A stretch of DNA of 64,000 nt from Leclercia adecarboxylata (GCF_006171285.1 NZ_CP040889.1:3906001-3970000); one strand, 5' to 3'; numbered from the stretch's first letter, positions 39,374 to 53,385 are shown. Notes: generated by a model from the letters alone, not told the origin. Numbers and translations: made by a program.

Positions 39374-42300
39374 TCAGGCTACGGCGTTCTCTTCCAGCTG
39401 ACGCATAAAGTTGCACACCCACTCCATGCGGGTTTTGCGCTCCGCCAGATCCTGAGTGAACTTCAGGCGCGTCGGGCCGTCAAGCCGGTAGTGCTGGGGC
39501 TGTTTCTGCAGCAGGCCGATCAGCCACATCGGATCGACATGGTTCTTCTCGGCAAACTCAATCATGCCGCCTTTTTCATTCCCTTCCAGCTTGCGGATCC
39601 CCAGTTTCTGCGCCTGCTGACGTAACCGGGCGATATCCAGCAGGTTACGCGCTGCATCCGGCAGCAGGCCAAAGCGGTCGATCAGCTCTACCTTAATTTC
39701 GTCGAGACCGGCCTCGTCTTTGGCGCTGGCAATACGCTTGTAGAACGAGAGGCGGGTGTTGACGTCCGGGATAAAATCATCCGGCAGCAGGGCTGGCATG
39801 CGCAGCTCCACTTCCGTTTGCTGGCTGGTGAGATCTTCCAGCGACGGCTCGCGCCCCGCCTTCAGCGCATCGACGGCGTTTTCCAGCAGCTCCATATAGA
39901 GCGAGAAGCCGATGGTCTCCATCGAGCCGCTCTGATCTTCCCCGAGCAGCTCACCCGCCCCGCGGATCTCCAGGTCGTGGGTGGCCAGCGCAAAACCGGC
40001 ACCCAGATCTTCCAGCGAGGCGATAGCTTCCAGGCGCTTCTGCGCATCGGTGGTCATCGCTTTCGGATGCGGGGTCATCAGCCAGGCATAGGCCTGATGG
40101 TGCGAGCGCCCGACGCGACCGCGCAGCTGGTGGAGCTGCGCGAGGCCGAAGTGATCTGCCCGCTCGATGATGATGGTGTTGGCGGTAGGAATATCGATAC
40201 CGGTTTCGATGATCGTGGTACACACCAGCACGTTAAAACGCTGGTGGTGGAAGTCGTTCATCACCCGCTCCAGCTCGCGCTCGCGCATCTGGCCGTGGCC
40301 GATGGCGATACGCGCTTCTGGCACCAGCTCCGCCAGCCGGTCGGCCGCTTTCTGGATATTCTCCACATCGTTATAGAGATAGTAGACCTGGCCGCCGCGC
40401 AGCACTTCACGGAGGATCGCCTCACGCACCACCAGATTGTCGTATTCACGGACAAAGGTTTTCACCGCCAGACGACGGGCAGGCGGGGTGGCGATAATCG
40501 ACAGATCGCGCATGCCGCTCATCGCCATGTTCAGCGTACGCGGGATCGGCGTGGCGGTGAGGGTCAGAATGTCCACGTCGGCACGCATCGCTTTGATGCG
40601 CTCCTTGTGGCGAACGCCGAAGCGGTGCTCCTCATCGACAATCAGCAGCCCCAGATCTTTCCACTTCACGTCGCTCTGCAGCAGCTTATGGGTGCCGATC
40701 AGAATGTCGATCTTGCCTTCGCTTGCCTGCTCCAGGATCTGCGCCTGCTCTTTGGCGCTGCGAAAACGCGACATCATCTCGATGCGCACCGGCCAGTTGG
40801 CAAAGCGGTCGCGGAAGTTATCGTAGTGCTGCTGCGCCAGCAGGGTGGTGGGAACCAGCACCGCCACCTGCTTGTTGTTTTCTACCGCCAGGAAGGTGGC
40901 GCGCATCGCCACTTCGGTTTTACCAAAGCCCACGTCGCCGCAGACCAGCCGGTCCATCGCCAGCGGCTGACACATGTCGCTGAGGACGGCGTTAATCGCC
41001 TGGGCCTGATCCGGGGTGGTTTCAAACGGGAAGCTATCGCAGAACAGCTGATACTGCTCTTTATCGTGCTTGAAGGCATAGCCCGCTTTCGCCGCACGCT
41101 GGGCGTAGATATCCAGCAGCTCCGCCGCCACGTCGCGCACTTTTTCTGCCGCTTTCTGCCGTGCTCTGGCCCATGCGTCACCGCCGAGCTTATGCAGCGG
41201 CGCGTTCTCTTCCGCACCGCCCGCGTAGCGGCTGATCAGATGCAGGGAGGAGACCGGCACGTAGAGTTTGGCGTCGTTAGCGTACATCAGCATCAGATAT
41301 TCACCCTTGATGCCACCGGCCTCCAGGGTCGTCATCCCCGCGTAACGGCCTACGCCATGCTCCAGATGGACAATCGGCTGGCCGGTATGCAGCTCCGCCA
41401 GGTTGCGGATCAGCGTGTCCGGGTTGATGGTGCGACGGCTGTCCTGCCGACGGCGCGCCACGCGCTCACCCAGCAGATCGCTTTCACAGATCAGCGCCAG
41501 ATTATTGATGGTATCAATAAACCCATGTTCGGCTGCGCCGATCATCAGGTAGCGCCCGGTGCCGCTGGCTTCGTCCAGACGCAGGATCCGTTTCGGAGCC
41601 ACCTTAATGCGGCCAAGCAGTTCGCCCAGCGCCTCACGACGGCCTTCGCTCTCCACAGAGAAGATCACCGGCCCGGTAAAGGATTCGAGAAATTTACGCA
41701 GGTTATCCAGCGGCGATTTATTCTGCGCCTGCACCGCGAGGTCCGGCAGCGGCTGATAGGCGAGGTTGGTGTTGGCGGCTTTATCCGGCAGGCTTTCGGT
41801 TTTGAGCTGCACGCGCGGCCAGCGTTTCAGCTCGCTGAACAGTTCGTCAGTGCGCAGCCACAGCAGCTCGGGCTCCAGCAGCGGACGCATCGGATCGACA
41901 CCGCGATTCTCAAAGCGGGCGCGGGTTTCACTCTCAAAACGGTTGGCGCTGGCCTCCAGATCGCCGGTGTTCAGCACCAGGGTATTCGCCGGAAAATAGC
42001 TGAACAGGGGAGGCAGCGGCTCGCTGAAGAACAGCGGCTGCCAGTATTCGATCCCCGACGGCAGGGTGCCTTTGCTCACCTGCTGGTAGATATGCTCGGC
42101 GTCACGCTTGACGTCAAACTTATCGCGCCACTGGCTGCGGAACAGCTCGATAGCGGTTTTGTCGGTGGGGAATTCATGGGCCGGCAGCAGGTTGATGGAT
42201 TCCACTTCCTCCAGCGTGCGCTGGGTGTCGGCATCAAACAGGCGCAGGCTGTCGATTTCGTCATCGAAGAAGTCCAGACGATAAGGCTGTGCGCTGCCCA

Positions 42301-42820
42301 TCGGGAAGAGGTCGAGCAGCGCGCCGCGGGTGGCGTACTCCCCATGCTCCATCACCTGATCGACATGGCGATAGCCGGCGCTGTCGAGCTGCACGCGCAG
42401 GCCATCCCTTGAGAGGCGCTGGCCTTTTTTCATCACCAGGGCGTGACCGTGCAGATAGCTGTGCGGGCAGACGCGCTGCATCAACGTATTAACCGGCACA
42501 ATCAGCACACCGCGCTGCATGGTGGGCAGCTGATAGAGCGTGGAGAGGCGCGAGGAGATGATCTCCTGGTGCGGCGAGAAGCTGTCGTAAGGCAGCGTCT
42601 CCCAGTCGGCAAGGCTGGTGACCAGTTGATCGGTGAACTGGCGGATCTCATCATGCAGACGCAGGGCGTTTTGCATGTCAGGCGCGACCAGCACCACCGG
42701 GCCCTGATGACGCTCTGCAATTTCCGCAACCAGCGTGGCGCAGGCAGCCCCGGTCAGTTCACCCAACTGGCGTTGGTCGCCCGCTTTGCCGGGCAGGGAA
42801 AAACGATTTTGTTCAGGCAT
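39374..42820 (-). CDS. mfd: Transcription-repair coupling factor Mfd
   Basis: 1148 residues from the ATG at 42820, exactly the E. coli length; an upstream in-frame extension is not conserved. Mfd pushes RNA polymerase stalled at DNA damage off the template and recruits UvrA. Domains in order: a UvrB-homology part (about 1-340), the RNA polymerase interaction domain (about 475-545, with GQPIVHLEHGVGRYAGM), the RecG-like translocase with Walker A GDVGFGKTEVAMR and the DEEH box in LLIVDEEHRFGV, the second motor domain with GRVGRSHHQAYAW, and the C-terminal TRCF domain that masks the UvrA-binding surface. Confidence 0.98.
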   Translation of the reverse strand: MPEQNRFSLPGKAGDQRQLGELTGAACATLVAEIAERHQGPVVLVAPDMQNALRLHDEIRQFTDQLVTSLADWETLPYDSFSPHQEIISSRLSTLYQLPTMQRGVLIVPVNTLMQRVCPHSYLHGHALVMKKGQRLSRDGLRVQLDSAGYRHVDQVMEHGEYATRGALLDLFPMGSAQPYRLDFFDDEIDSLRLFDADTQRTLEEVESINLLPAHEFPTDKTAIELFRSQWRDKFDVKRDAEHIYQQVSKGTLPSGIEYWQPLFFSEPLPPLFSYFPANTLVLNTGDLEASANRFESETRARFENRGVDPMRPLLEPELLWLRTDELFSELKRWPRVQLKTESLPDKAANTNLAYQPLPDLAVQAQNKSPLDNLRKFLESFTGPVIFSVESEGRREALGELLGRIKVAPKRILRLDEASGTGRYLMIGAAEHGFIDTINNLALICESDLLGERVARRRQDSRRTINPDTLIRNLAELHTGQPIVHLEHGVGRYAGMTTLEAGGIKGEYLMLMYANDAKLYVPVSSLHLISRYAGGAEENAPLHKLGGDAWARARQKAAEKVRDVAAELLDIYAQRAAKAGYAFKHDKEQYQLFCDSFPFETTPDQAQAINAVLSDMCQPLAMDRLVCGDVGFGKTEVAMRATFLAVENNKQVAVLVPTTLLAQQHYDNFRDRFANWPVRIEMMSRFRSAKEQAQILEQASEGKIDILIGTHKLLQSDVKWKDLGLLIVDEEHRFGVRHKERIKAMRADVDILTLTATPIPRTLNMAMSGMRDLSIIATPPARRLAVKTFVREYDNLVVREAILREVLRGGQVYYLYNDVENIQKAADRLAELVPEARIAIGHGQMRERELERVMNDFHHQRFNVLVCTTIIETGIDIPTANTIIIERADHFGLAQLHQLRGRVGRSHHQAYAWLMTPHPKAMTTDAQKRLEAIASLEDLGAGFALATHDLEIRGAGELLGEDQSGSMETIGFSLYMELLENAVDALKAGREPSLEDLTSQQTEVELRMPALLPDDFIPDVNTRLSFYKRIASAKDEAGLDEIKVELIDRFGLLPDAARNLLDIARLRQQAQKLGIRKLEGNEKGGMIEFAEKNHVDPMWLIGLLQKQPQHYRLDGPTRLKFTQDLAERKTRMEWVCNFMRQLEENAVA

Positions 42821-42938
42821 GGCTTTGTCAGGATCTCTTATGGGCATATCACTGATACACAATGTCTTTATTATCCTTGATCGTTTTACATTAGCAAACC
42901 GTAACCGCACACAGGGTGAAGACGCCCCCTGAGGGGCG

Positions 42939-44012
42939 TTAACGCGCGGCCTGAACCGGCGTAAGACGGGCAGGCGGGGTAAAGAAGAAATCCCCTGTCA
43001 GCGAAGTGGAGAGTTTGCGGGCAGCCAGGCCCACCAGCGTGCAGAGCAGCAGGCTGGCAAACGGGTAGAACAGCACCAGGGTCAGCTCTGCCCATACCGG
43101 CCATGCGCCGCCATTCAGCTCGTGAATCAAAAACAGGCTCATCCCTTCGATAAGAATGCGGTGGGTGGTGTAAATCGCAATGGTGTTCGAGCCAATCACG
43201 TTCAGCAGATTGTCTGGTCCGACGGCGAAGCGCTGCTCCAGGCGCGAGAACAGGGTCATGATCAGTAAAATAGAGAGCAGCGACAGCGGCAGGGGCACGT
43301 TCGCGAACCACAGCACGACCGAAACCACCGCAAAAGCCGCCACCGCCAGCCAGTCGCGTCGCCACACCCTGGCCTGCATCCAGGTCATCAGCTGCACGCC
43401 GTACCAGGCTCCCAGGCTGTAATAAATCATATTGCGCACCACGCTGTTCATCCCCCACCACGGCAGCGGCATAAAGTTAATGGCGATGCTCGCCAGGGCC
43501 AGCAGCCCGACCAGCGGCAATTTCCAGCGGCTCAGCAGCTTGCAGAGGGTGAAATAGACCACCAGGGCATAGAGATACCACAGGCTGGTGCTGGCGGTGA
43601 GCATACCGGTGATAAAGCCGGTCAGCGAGTCAGCGTAGGCGGCGTTAGAGGTGGTGTTGAGCTCGCGCTCCGGTGCCAGCCAGGCGTTGAGATGGGTCAG
43701 CGCCTGCCACTGCAACACGCCCCACAGCATCAGAACCCAGACAATGCTCCAGAGCCGCTTATCGAGGCTGTTTTTCCAGTCCACCTCGTCGATATAGCGG
43801 CGGATCAGATAGCCTGAAATAAAGAAGAACACCGGCATGCGAAACGGGGCAAGATAGAGATTAAAATAGACCCAGCATTTGGCAAGCAGCGCCGACAGCG
43901 GCGAGTGCAGCGCGTTCAGATGGGGATAAAAGGTGATGACCGAGTGGTAGATCACCACCAGGCAGATGCAGAGCCCCTTTATCTGGTTAATCCATAGTGT
44001 TTTTTGTTTCAT
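42939..44012 (-). CDS. ycfT: Inner-membrane acyltransferase-3 family protein YcfT
   Basis: 357 residues with about ten membrane segments. It belongs to the acyltransferase 3 family (OatA/NodX type), which transfers acetyl or other acyl groups to sugars at the membrane. Features are MKQKTLWINQIKGLCICLVV at the start, where the family histidine follows (VIYHSVITFYP), and FFISGYLIRRY near residue 70. The acceptor substrate of YcfT is unknown. It lies between mfd and lolC; the gene is on the minus strand, the lol genes diverge from it. Confidence 0.9.
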   Translation of the reverse strand: MKQKTLWINQIKGLCICLVVIYHSVITFYPHLNALHSPLSALLAKCWVYFNLYLAPFRMPVFFFISGYLIRRYIDEVDWKNSLDKRLWSIVWVLMLWGVLQWQALTHLNAWLAPERELNTTSNAAYADSLTGFITGMLTASTSLWYLYALVVYFTLCKLLSRWKLPLVGLLALASIAINFMPLPWWGMNSVVRNMIYYSLGAWYGVQLMTWMQARVWRRDWLAVAAFAVVSVVLWFANVPLPLSLLSILLIMTLFSRLEQRFAVGPDNLLNVIGSNTIAIYTTHRILIEGMSLFLIHELNGGAWPVWAELTLVLFYPFASLLLCTLVGLAARKLSTSLTGDFFFTPPARLTPVQAAR

Positions 44013-44198
44013 CGCTTACCGGGTCCTGTTGTTACCTTGTTCGAACGGGTAAGTGTGTTGGGCGGCGGGCAGGATGTAATGGGTAAGAGTCTGTATCCGT
44101 ACGATTTTCAGAAAAGCTGCAAACAACCCCGGGCGTCAGGCTTGCGGGCAGATACGGTTATTACGCTGATTTATCGTGCTTTTTCAGACAACCGGTAA

Positions 44199-47420
<3,222 letters not shown>

Positions 47421-47474
47421 TTACGTCATGATTTAGCGGTTGCGAGGCCGCTGAATCAGAAAGAGGAATGCACT

Positions 47475-48386
47475 ATGTATTACGGATTTGATATTGGCGG
47501 CACCAAAATCGCGCTGGGCGTATTTGATACCAACCTGAAGCTGCAGTGGGAAACCCGTGTCCCCACGCCGCGCGAAAGCTACGATGAATTTTTAACCGCC
47601 ATTGCCGCGCTGGTGGCCCAGGCCGATGAGCGCTTCGGCGTGAAGGGCACTGTCGGGATTGGCATTCCCGGGATGCCGGAAACCGACGACGGTACGCTCT
47701 ATGCCGCCAACGTCCCTGCTGCCAGCGGCAAGCCGCTGCGCGCCGACCTGACACGTCTTCTTGAGCGCGACGTGCGCCTCGACAACGACGCCAACTGTTT
47801 TGCCCTCTCCGAAGCCTGGGACGATGAGTTCCAGCAGTATCCGCTGGTGATGGGTCTGATCCTCGGGACCGGCGTTGGCGGGGGGATTGTGGTCGACGGC
47901 AAACCGGTGACCGGGCGCAGCTATATCACCGGCGAGTTTGGCCATATTCGTCTCCCGGTGGACGCGCTGGAGGTGGTCGGGCGCGATTTCCCGTTGATCC
48001 GCTGCGGCTGCGGCCAGCACGGCTGCATCGAAAATTACCTCTCCGGCCGTGGATTTGCATGGCTTTATGAACACTTCTATCATCAAAAACGTGAGGCACC
48101 AGAAATCATTGCGCTGTGGGAGCAGGGCGATGAACAGGCCGTTGCACACGTCGAGCGCTATCTCGATCTGCTGGCCGTCTGTCTGGGTAACATCCTGACC
48201 ATTGTCGATCCAGACCTGCTGGTGATCGGCGGAGGATTGTCGAACTTTACGGCTATCGCCGAGCGGTTGTCCGGTCGGTTGCCGCGTCATCTGTTGCCGG
48301 TTGCCCGCGTCCCGCGCATTGAGCGCGCGCGACATGGCGATGCCGGGGGAATGCGCGGCGCCGCGTTCCTCCATCTCACCCGTTAG
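47475..48386 (+). CDS. nagK: N-acetyl-D-glucosamine kinase
   Basis: 303 residues. NagK phosphorylates GlcNAc released inside the cell by murein recycling (NagZ, also in this window). It is a ROK-family kinase: the ATP-binding start is [18 protein letters not shown], the catalytic aspartate is in [13 protein letters not shown], and the ROK zinc motif is [16 protein letters not shown] near residue 180. AAGAGGAA precedes the ATG. It ends 15 bases before cobB. Confidence 0.97.
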   Translation: MYYGFDIGGTKIALGVFDTNLKLQWETRVPTPRESYDEFLTAIAALVAQADERFGVKGTVGIGIPGMPETDDGTLYAANVPAASGKPLRADLTRLLERDVRLDNDANCFALSEAWDDEFQQYPLVMGLILGTGVGGGIVVDGKPVTGRSYITGEFGHIRLPVDALEVVGRDFPLIRCGCGQHGCIENYLSGRGFAWLYEHFYHQKREAPEIIALWEQGDEQAVAHVERYLDLLAVCLGNILTIVDPDLLVIGGGLSNFTAIAERLSGRLPRHLLPVARVPRIERARHGDAGGMRGAAFLHLTR

Positions 48387-48401
48387 CCATACGAGGTTTT
48401 T

Positions 48402-49223
48402 ATGCTGTCGCGTCGGTCACTTCGACTCAGCCGTTTTCGCAAAAACAAACGCCGCTTGCGTGAGCGCTTACGCCAGCGAATCTTCTTCCAGGATGGGGCT
48501 CTGCCAGAAATGATGGAAAAACCAAGAGTGTTGGTCCTGACCGGGGCGGGGATCTCCGCCGAGTCGGGCATTAGAACGTTTCGCGCGACCGACGGGTTGT
48601 GGGAAGAGCATCGGGTTGAAGACGTGGCGACGCCGGAAGGTTTTGCCCGCGATCCTGAGCTGGTGCAGGCGTTCTACAACGCCCGCCGCCGTCAGCTTCA
48701 GTCGCCGGAGATCGCCCCTAACGCGGCGCATCTGGCGCTGGCGAAGCTGGAAGAGGCGCTGGGCGACCGCTTTCTGCTGGTGACGCAGAACATCGATAAC
48801 CTGCATGAACGCGCGGGCAACCGCAACGTGATTCATATGCACGGTGAACTGCTGAAGGTGCGTTGTTCCGGCAGCGGGCAGGTCTTTAACTGGACCGGCG
48901 ATGTGACCAGCGATGACAAATGCCACTGCTGCCAGTTCCCCTCTACGCTGCGCCCACACGTGGTCTGGTTTGGCGAAATGCCGCTGGGGATGGACGACAT
49001 CTACAGCGCGCTGGCGATGGCGGACGTGTTTATCGCCATCGGCACCTCCGGGCATGTCTATCCGGCAGCAGGATTTGTTCACGAAGCGAAACTGCATGGG
49101 GCGCACACGGTGGAGTTAAACCTTGAGCCGAGCCAGGTGGGCAGCGAATTTGAAGAGAAAACCTACGGACTGGCAAGCGTTGTGGTGCCGGAATTCGTGG
49201 ATAAATTATTGAAGGGATTGTAG
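48402..49223 (+). CDS. cobB: NAD-dependent protein deacylase CobB (sirtuin)
   Basis: 273 residues (E. coli 279; the C-terminus is shorter). CobB removes acetyl, succinyl and other acyl groups from lysines, including the activation of acetyl-CoA synthetase. Sirtuin motifs are [14 protein letters not shown] near residue 48, [12 protein letters not shown] and the catalytic H147 in IHMHGE. The zinc site is unusual in most family alignments for its spacing, with C-SGSGQ and a CHCC cluster (KCHCCQF). An arginine-rich N-terminal tail (about residues 1-40) precedes the core, as in the long form known from Salmonella and E. coli. A long inverted repeat follows the stop. Confidence 0.96.
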   Translation: MLSRRSLRLSRFRKNKRRLRERLRQRIFFQDGALPEMMEKPRVLVLTGAGISAESGIRTFRATDGLWEEHRVEDVATPEGFARDPELVQAFYNARRRQLQSPEIAPNAAHLALAKLEEALGDRFLLVTQNIDNLHERAGNRNVIHMHGELLKVRCSGSGQVFNWTGDVTSDDKCHCCQFPSTLRPHVVWFGEMPLGMDDIYSALAMADVFIAIGTSGHVYPAAGFVHEAKLHGAHTVELNLEPSQVGSEFEEKTYGLASVVVPEFVDKLLKGL

Positions 49224-49231
49224 GCATATTT

Positions 49232-49312
49232 CCCCTCACCCCGGCCCTCTCCCCATAGGGGAGAGGGTGTAAAGTTCCCTCTCCCCTATGGGGAGAGGGT
49301 TAGGGTGAGGGG
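49232..49312. repeat. Nested 36-bp inverted repeat, cobB-potD
   Basis: Two 36-base arms (49232-49267 and 49277-49312) are inverse to each other with three mismatches, around the spacer TGTAAAGTT. Each arm also contains its own palindrome, CCCTCTCCCCATAGGGGAGAGGG-like, so the RNA or DNA can form either two small hairpins or one long one. It lies between the convergent cobB and potD stops. Repeats with a similar CCCTCTCCCC core are widespread between genes in enterics; I cannot name the family with certainty. Confidence 0.85.
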
Positions 49313-49328
49313 CCCAGACCGCACGAAA

Positions 49329-50375
49329 TTAACGTCCCGCCTTTAACTTCTGATAATACTCTTCATACAGGCGGCTCGCGTCGCCGACATCGTTCTGCCA
49401 CTCGCCTTTGCTGATGGTTTGCGCATCCGGGTAGAGCGACTTGTCATTTGCCACCTCCGGGCTCAGCAGCTTGCGGGCGGCGAGGTTTGGCGTCGGATAG
49501 CCGATAGTCTCTGCCACCTGTTTTGCCACATCCGGGCGCAGCAGGAAGTTAATCAGCTTCAGCGCCCCGTCCACGTTTTTGGCATTGGCCGGAATAGAGA
49601 GGCTGTCCATCCAGAAGATCCCACCTTCAGCAGGCCACACCACGTCCAGCGGCGTACCGGCCTGGCGCGCCACGTACGCTGAACCGTTCCATACCATCCC
49701 CACGTTCACTTCCCCTTCCATGTACGGGTTAGCCGGGTTATCGGAGTTGAAGGCGGCGACGTTAGGCATCAGTTTTTGCAGCTCGTGATAGGCTGCTTCA
49801 ATCTCTTTCGGATCGGTGGTGTTACCAGAGTAACCGAGCTTACGCAGGGCAATCTGGAACACTTCGCGGGCATCGTCGGTCAGCAGCAGCCCGCCCTTAT
49901 ACTCCGGTTTCCACAGGTCGGCCCAGCTCGTTACCGATTTCGGATCCATCGCCTCGCTGTTGATCCCGATAGCCGTCGCACCCCAGATGTAGGGAATAGA
50001 GTAATCGTTATTCGGGTCAAACGGCTTGTTGAGCATCTCCGGATCGAGGTTTGAAAAATTGGTCAGCTTCGTTTTGTCGATCTTCTGGATCATGCCCTCT
50101 TTGCGCATCTTGTCGACAAAATAGGTCGACGGGACCACCAGATCGTAGGCGCCCTCTTTATAGGTTTTGAGCTTGGCGTACATGGTTTCATTCGACTCGT
50201 AGGTCGAGTAGATCACCTTGATGCCGGTCTCTTTGGTGAACTGCTCCAGCAGGCCTGGCGGCACATACTCGGTCCAGTTGTAGAAGTAGAGCGTTTTACT
50301 GTCGTCCGCGTGCGCAGCGCTCATACCCATTGCCAGAGCGCCTGCCGCGAGCAGGTGGCGTGACCATTTTTTCAT
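49329..50375 (-). CDS. potD: Spermidine/putrescine-binding protein PotD
   Basis: 348 residues, the E. coli length. PotD is the periplasmic receptor of the PotABCD importer and prefers spermidine. A signal peptide MKKWSRHLLAAGALAMGMSA ends at AHA-DD near residue 23. The mature start is DDSKTLYFYNWTEYVPPGLL, the typical polyamine-binder opening, and the C-terminus ends YEEYYQKLKAGR. The start overlaps the potC stop in an ATGA pattern. It is the last gene of the minus-strand operon. Confidence 0.98.
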   Translation of the reverse strand: MKKWSRHLLAAGALAMGMSAAHADDSKTLYFYNWTEYVPPGLLEQFTKETGIKVIYSTYESNETMYAKLKTYKEGAYDLVVPSTYFVDKMRKEGMIQKIDKTKLTNFSNLDPEMLNKPFDPNNDYSIPYIWGATAIGINSEAMDPKSVTSWADLWKPEYKGGLLLTDDAREVFQIALRKLGYSGNTTDPKEIEAAYHELQKLMPNVAAFNSDNPANPYMEGEVNVGMVWNGSAYVARQAGTPLDVVWPAEGGIFWMDSLSIPANAKNVDGALKLINFLLRPDVAKQVAETIGYPTPNLAARKLLSPEVANDKSLYPDAQTISKGEWQNDVGDASRLYEEYYQKLKAGR

Positions 50376-51163
50376 TTTAACGTCCCCTGAGATTTTGTTT
50401 TATCACGAGCAATAAGCTGGCTGGCGATCACCAGAACCAGCGATAACATCAACAGAATGGTCGCCAGCGCATTCACCTCCGGTGAGACGCCGACTTTCAC
50501 CATTGAATAGATCTTCAACGGCAGAATTTCATAGCTCGGCCCGGTGACAAACGACGAAACCACCACGTCATCCATCGACAGAGTAAAGCTGAGCAGCCAT
50601 CCCGCCGCCACGGCGGGCATCGCCAGCGGCAGGATAATTTTGCGCAGAATGGTCATCTCGCTGGCACCCAGATCTTTTGCCGCCTCCAGCATCCGCACGT
50701 CAAAGCCTTTCAGACGGGAGTAGACCGTCACCACCACAAACGGCAGACAGAAGGTGATGTGCGAGAAGAGCAGGGACCAGAAGCCCAGTTGCACCCCCAG
50801 CAGCATAAACAGCACCAGCAGCGAAATGGCCATCACGATGTCCGGAGACATCATCACCACGAACAGCATGCCGCTGACGAAGGGCTTGCCGCGAAAACGG
50901 TAGCGGTAGAGCGCCACCGCGGTCAGCGAGCCAATCAGGGTGGCAAGAGTGGCCGAGAAGATCGCCATCGTCAGGGAGTGTTGCGCCGCCTGCAGCAGGC
51001 TGTCGTTATTCATCAGCAGGCTGTACCACTGGGTGGTGAAACCCTGCCAGTTGATGCCAAAGCGCGAGCTGTTGAACGAGTTCACGATCAGAATAATGAT
51101 CGGAATGTAGAGATACGCATAAATGGCGGTCATAAAACCGCCCCGGAGCAGTCGACCGATCAT
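50372..51163 (-). CDS. potC: Spermidine/putrescine permease PotC
   Basis: 263 residues (E. coli 264). PotC is one of two inner-membrane subunits of the polyamine importer. About six membrane helices are visible, the first near residues 8-30 (GGFMTAIYAYLYIPIIILIV). The EAA loop that contacts PotA is EAAKDLGASEMTILRKIILP. It overlaps both potB (ATGA) and potD (ATGA) by four bases, so the operon is tightly coupled. Confidence 0.97.
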   Translation of the reverse strand: MIGRLLRGGFMTAIYAYLYIPIIILIVNSFNSSRFGINWQGFTTQWYSLLMNNDSLLQAAQHSLTMAIFSATLATLIGSLTAVALYRYRFRGKPFVSGMLFVVMMSPDIVMAISLLVLFMLLGVQLGFWSLLFSHITFCLPFVVVTVYSRLKGFDVRMLEAAKDLGASEMTILRKIILPLAMPAVAAGWLLSFTLSMDDVVVSSFVTGPSYEILPLKIYSMVKVGVSPEVNALATILLMLSLVLVIASQLIARDKTKSQGTLK

Positions 51164-52017
51164 TCAAGATCACCTTTACTGTTAAGCAGGCGAGACGCAC
51201 GCCAGTAGATCAGCAGCATCAGGCCCATTACCAGAGTCAGGGTGATGCTGGTGGCTGAGCCGAACGGCCAGTCGCGAATATTCAGGAACTGGCTCTTGAT
51301 GACGTTACCGATCAGCAGGTTTTTGGCGCCGCCCATCAGGTCGGAGACGTAGAAAAGACCCATCGCCGGCAGCATCACCAGCAGGCAGCCGGCAATGATC
51401 CCCGGCATGGTCAGCGGAACGATGATGCGGATGAAGGTCTGCATTTTGCTGGCACCCAGATCCCTTGCCGCTTCCAGCAAGGGTTTATCCAGCTTCTCAA
51501 TGCTGGAGTAGAGCGGCATCACCATAAACGGCAGCAGGATATAGACCAGCCCGACGATCACCGCGCTGGGGGTGAACATGATGCGGATCGGGGTATCAAT
51601 CACCCCCAGCCACAGCAGGAACTCGTTCAGGTAGCCTTTGGTGCTGAGAAAGATCTTCAGGCCGTAAATGCGGATCAGCGAGTTGGTCCAGAACGGCACA
51701 ATCAGCAGGAACAGCAGCAGCGGGCGCACCTTGGTCGGCAGCTTCGCCAGGAACCAGGCGAAGGGATAGCCGAGTATCAGACACGCCAGAGTGGCAATCA
51801 GGGCCATGTTGAGCGAATGCAGCAGCACCTGGAAATAGAGCGGATCGAGCAGGCGCGCGTAGTTATCCAGCGTAAAGACCAGCGAGACGAAATGCGCGTC
51901 GTCACGGGTCAGGAAGCTGGTGGCGATGATCATCAGGTTGGGTAAAAAGACAAACAACACAAGCCAACCGACGATAGTGGCGATCACCACATTCTGGAAT
52001 TTACTTGTGTTCTTCAT
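51160..52017 (-). CDS. potB: Spermidine/putrescine permease PotB
   Basis: 285 residues when started at the ATG at 52017 ([11 protein letters not shown]). PotB is the partner of PotC in the membrane channel. Six helices are seen; the first is [20 protein letters not shown]. The EAA loop reads [20 protein letters not shown]. The start lies inside the last codons of potA: the two genes overlap by 17 bases. An earlier in-frame codon at 52029 is not supported. Confidence 0.97.
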   Translation of the reverse strand: MKNTSKFQNVVIATIVGWLVLFVFLPNLMIIATSFLTRDDAHFVSLVFTLDNYARLLDPLYFQVLLHSLNMALIATLACLILGYPFAWFLAKLPTKVRPLLLFLLIVPFWTNSLIRIYGLKIFLSTKGYLNEFLLWLGVIDTPIRIMFTPSAVIVGLVYILLPFMVMPLYSSIEKLDKPLLEAARDLGASKMQTFIRIIVPLTMPGIIAGCLLVMLPAMGLFYVSDLMGGAKNLLIGNVIKSQFLNIRDWPFGSATSITLTLVMGLMLLIYWRASRLLNSKGDLE

Positions 52018-53137
52018 CAGCCAGCACAACCTCCCAGCTTTCTACCCAGTTAATGACCATTTTTTGATTGAGCGAGTGGTCAAAATCAGGATCGTCTTCG
52101 TTAAAGAATTCGCTGACCATCACCATCTTGCCGTTTTCCAGCTCAACGACCGACTCCAGGGTCATCCCTTTATAGTTGCGCTCGCGAATATAGCCGATTA
52201 ACCCTTCAACTTCGGTTTCGTCGTGGATCTCATCGACGCGCAGATCTTCCGGACGCAGCAGGACGTTCAGCTGCTGTCCCGGCTCTACGGCAAAGTTAAC
52301 GAAGATATTGCAGGCGCGGCCTTCGACATTAGCCAGCACGCGCTGGTCGTCGAGACGTTCAATAACGGTAGCACTGAAGATGTTGATTTCGCCAATAAAG
52401 CTGGCAACAAACAGGTTTTTTGGCTCTTCGTAGATCTCGCGCGGGGTGCCGTCCTGCTCGATCTTGCCGTCGCGCATCACCACGATGCGATCGGACATGG
52501 TCAGGGCCTCTTCCTGATCGTGGGTGACAAAGACAAAGGTGATCCCGAGCTTACGCTGCAGCGCTTTTAATTCGTTCTGCATCTGCTTGCGCAGCTTGTA
52601 GTCCAGCGCGGAGAGGGACTCATCCAGCAGCAGCAGGCGCGGCTTATTGACCACGGCGCGGGCGATGGCGACACGCTGTTGCTGTCCACCCGACAGCTGG
52701 TGCGGTTTACGCTGGGCAAACTCCTCCAGCTGCACCATGCGCAGGGCATCGGTAACGCGTGGGGTGATTTCACTGGCGGGGGTTTTTTGCATCCGCAGAC
52801 CAAAGGCGACGTTTTCGAAAACCGTCATGTGCGGAAAAAGCGCGTAACTTTGAAAGACGGTATTAACGTGGCGGTGTTCAGCAGGAACCTGAGTAATGTC
52901 CTGATTTTCCAGATGGATATGACCGCGGTCGACGTTTTCCAGCCCGGCGATAAGGCGAAGCACTGTCGTTTTACCACAGCCCGAGGGGCCAAGTAGTGTA
53001 AGAAATTCGCCGTTGTTGATCGTTAAATCGAGGTCGGAAATGACGGTTTTTCCGTCAAAGCTCTTACGAATTCCGGCCAGTTGCACCAACGGTGACAGTG
53101 AAGCTGGTTGTGTATTCAATTTTTGATTCAGTCCCAT
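52001..53137 (-). CDS. potA: Spermidine/putrescine ABC transporter ATPase PotA
   Basis: 378 residues, the E. coli length. PotA is the ATPase that powers polyamine import. The motifs are Walker [10 protein letters not shown], the Q-loop in [17 protein letters not shown], the signature LSGGQQQR and the Walker [13 protein letters not shown]. Note the ESLS in place of the usual EPLS, as in E. coli PotA. The C-terminal third is the TOBE regulatory domain ([12 protein letters not shown]), which in E. coli is the site of spermidine feedback inhibition. It is the first gene of potABCD. Confidence 0.98.
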   Translation of the reverse strand: MGLNQKLNTQPASLSPLVQLAGIRKSFDGKTVISDLDLTINNGEFLTLLGPSGCGKTTVLRLIAGLENVDRGHIHLENQDITQVPAEHRHVNTVFQSYALFPHMTVFENVAFGLRMQKTPASEITPRVTDALRMVQLEEFAQRKPHQLSGGQQQRVAIARAVVNKPRLLLLDESLSALDYKLRKQMQNELKALQRKLGITFVFVTHDQEEALTMSDRIVVMRDGKIEQDGTPREIYEEPKNLFVASFIGEINIFSATVIERLDDQRVLANVEGRACNIFVNFAVEPGQQLNVLLRPEDLRVDEIHDETEVEGLIGYIRERNYKGMTLESVVELENGKMVMVSEFFNEDDPDFDHSLNQKMVINWVESWEVVLADEEHK

Positions 53138-53385
53138 ATCGACGCTGCAAATACTTATCGCAGCGGGGTTTGTGGTTAACCACCTTGGTGAAACGTAATG
53201 AGGGCGGACATTCTACGGGAAACCTCTGCAATCGCCAATCCTTGTTACCCATTGATAAGCTACATTTATTAGCAAACGGCGAGATAAACGGAAATATTCT
53301 CGTTTACGGGATAATAGTGACCTGACGCAATATTTGGGTTTTGATGCTTATTGATAATGTTGTCACAAAAAGTGAGGGTGACTGC

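Noticed and set aside
39818..42412. Long open frame (about 860 codons) on the plus strand, opposite mfd
   Set aside because: It mirrors the codon structure of the GC-rich mfd gene, has no family motif, and mfd on the other strand is full length and conserved.
53300..53385. Possible FNR site before pepT
   Set aside because: TTGATGCTTATTGAT has one good half-site, but the second half does not match ATCAA, so the evidence is too weak.
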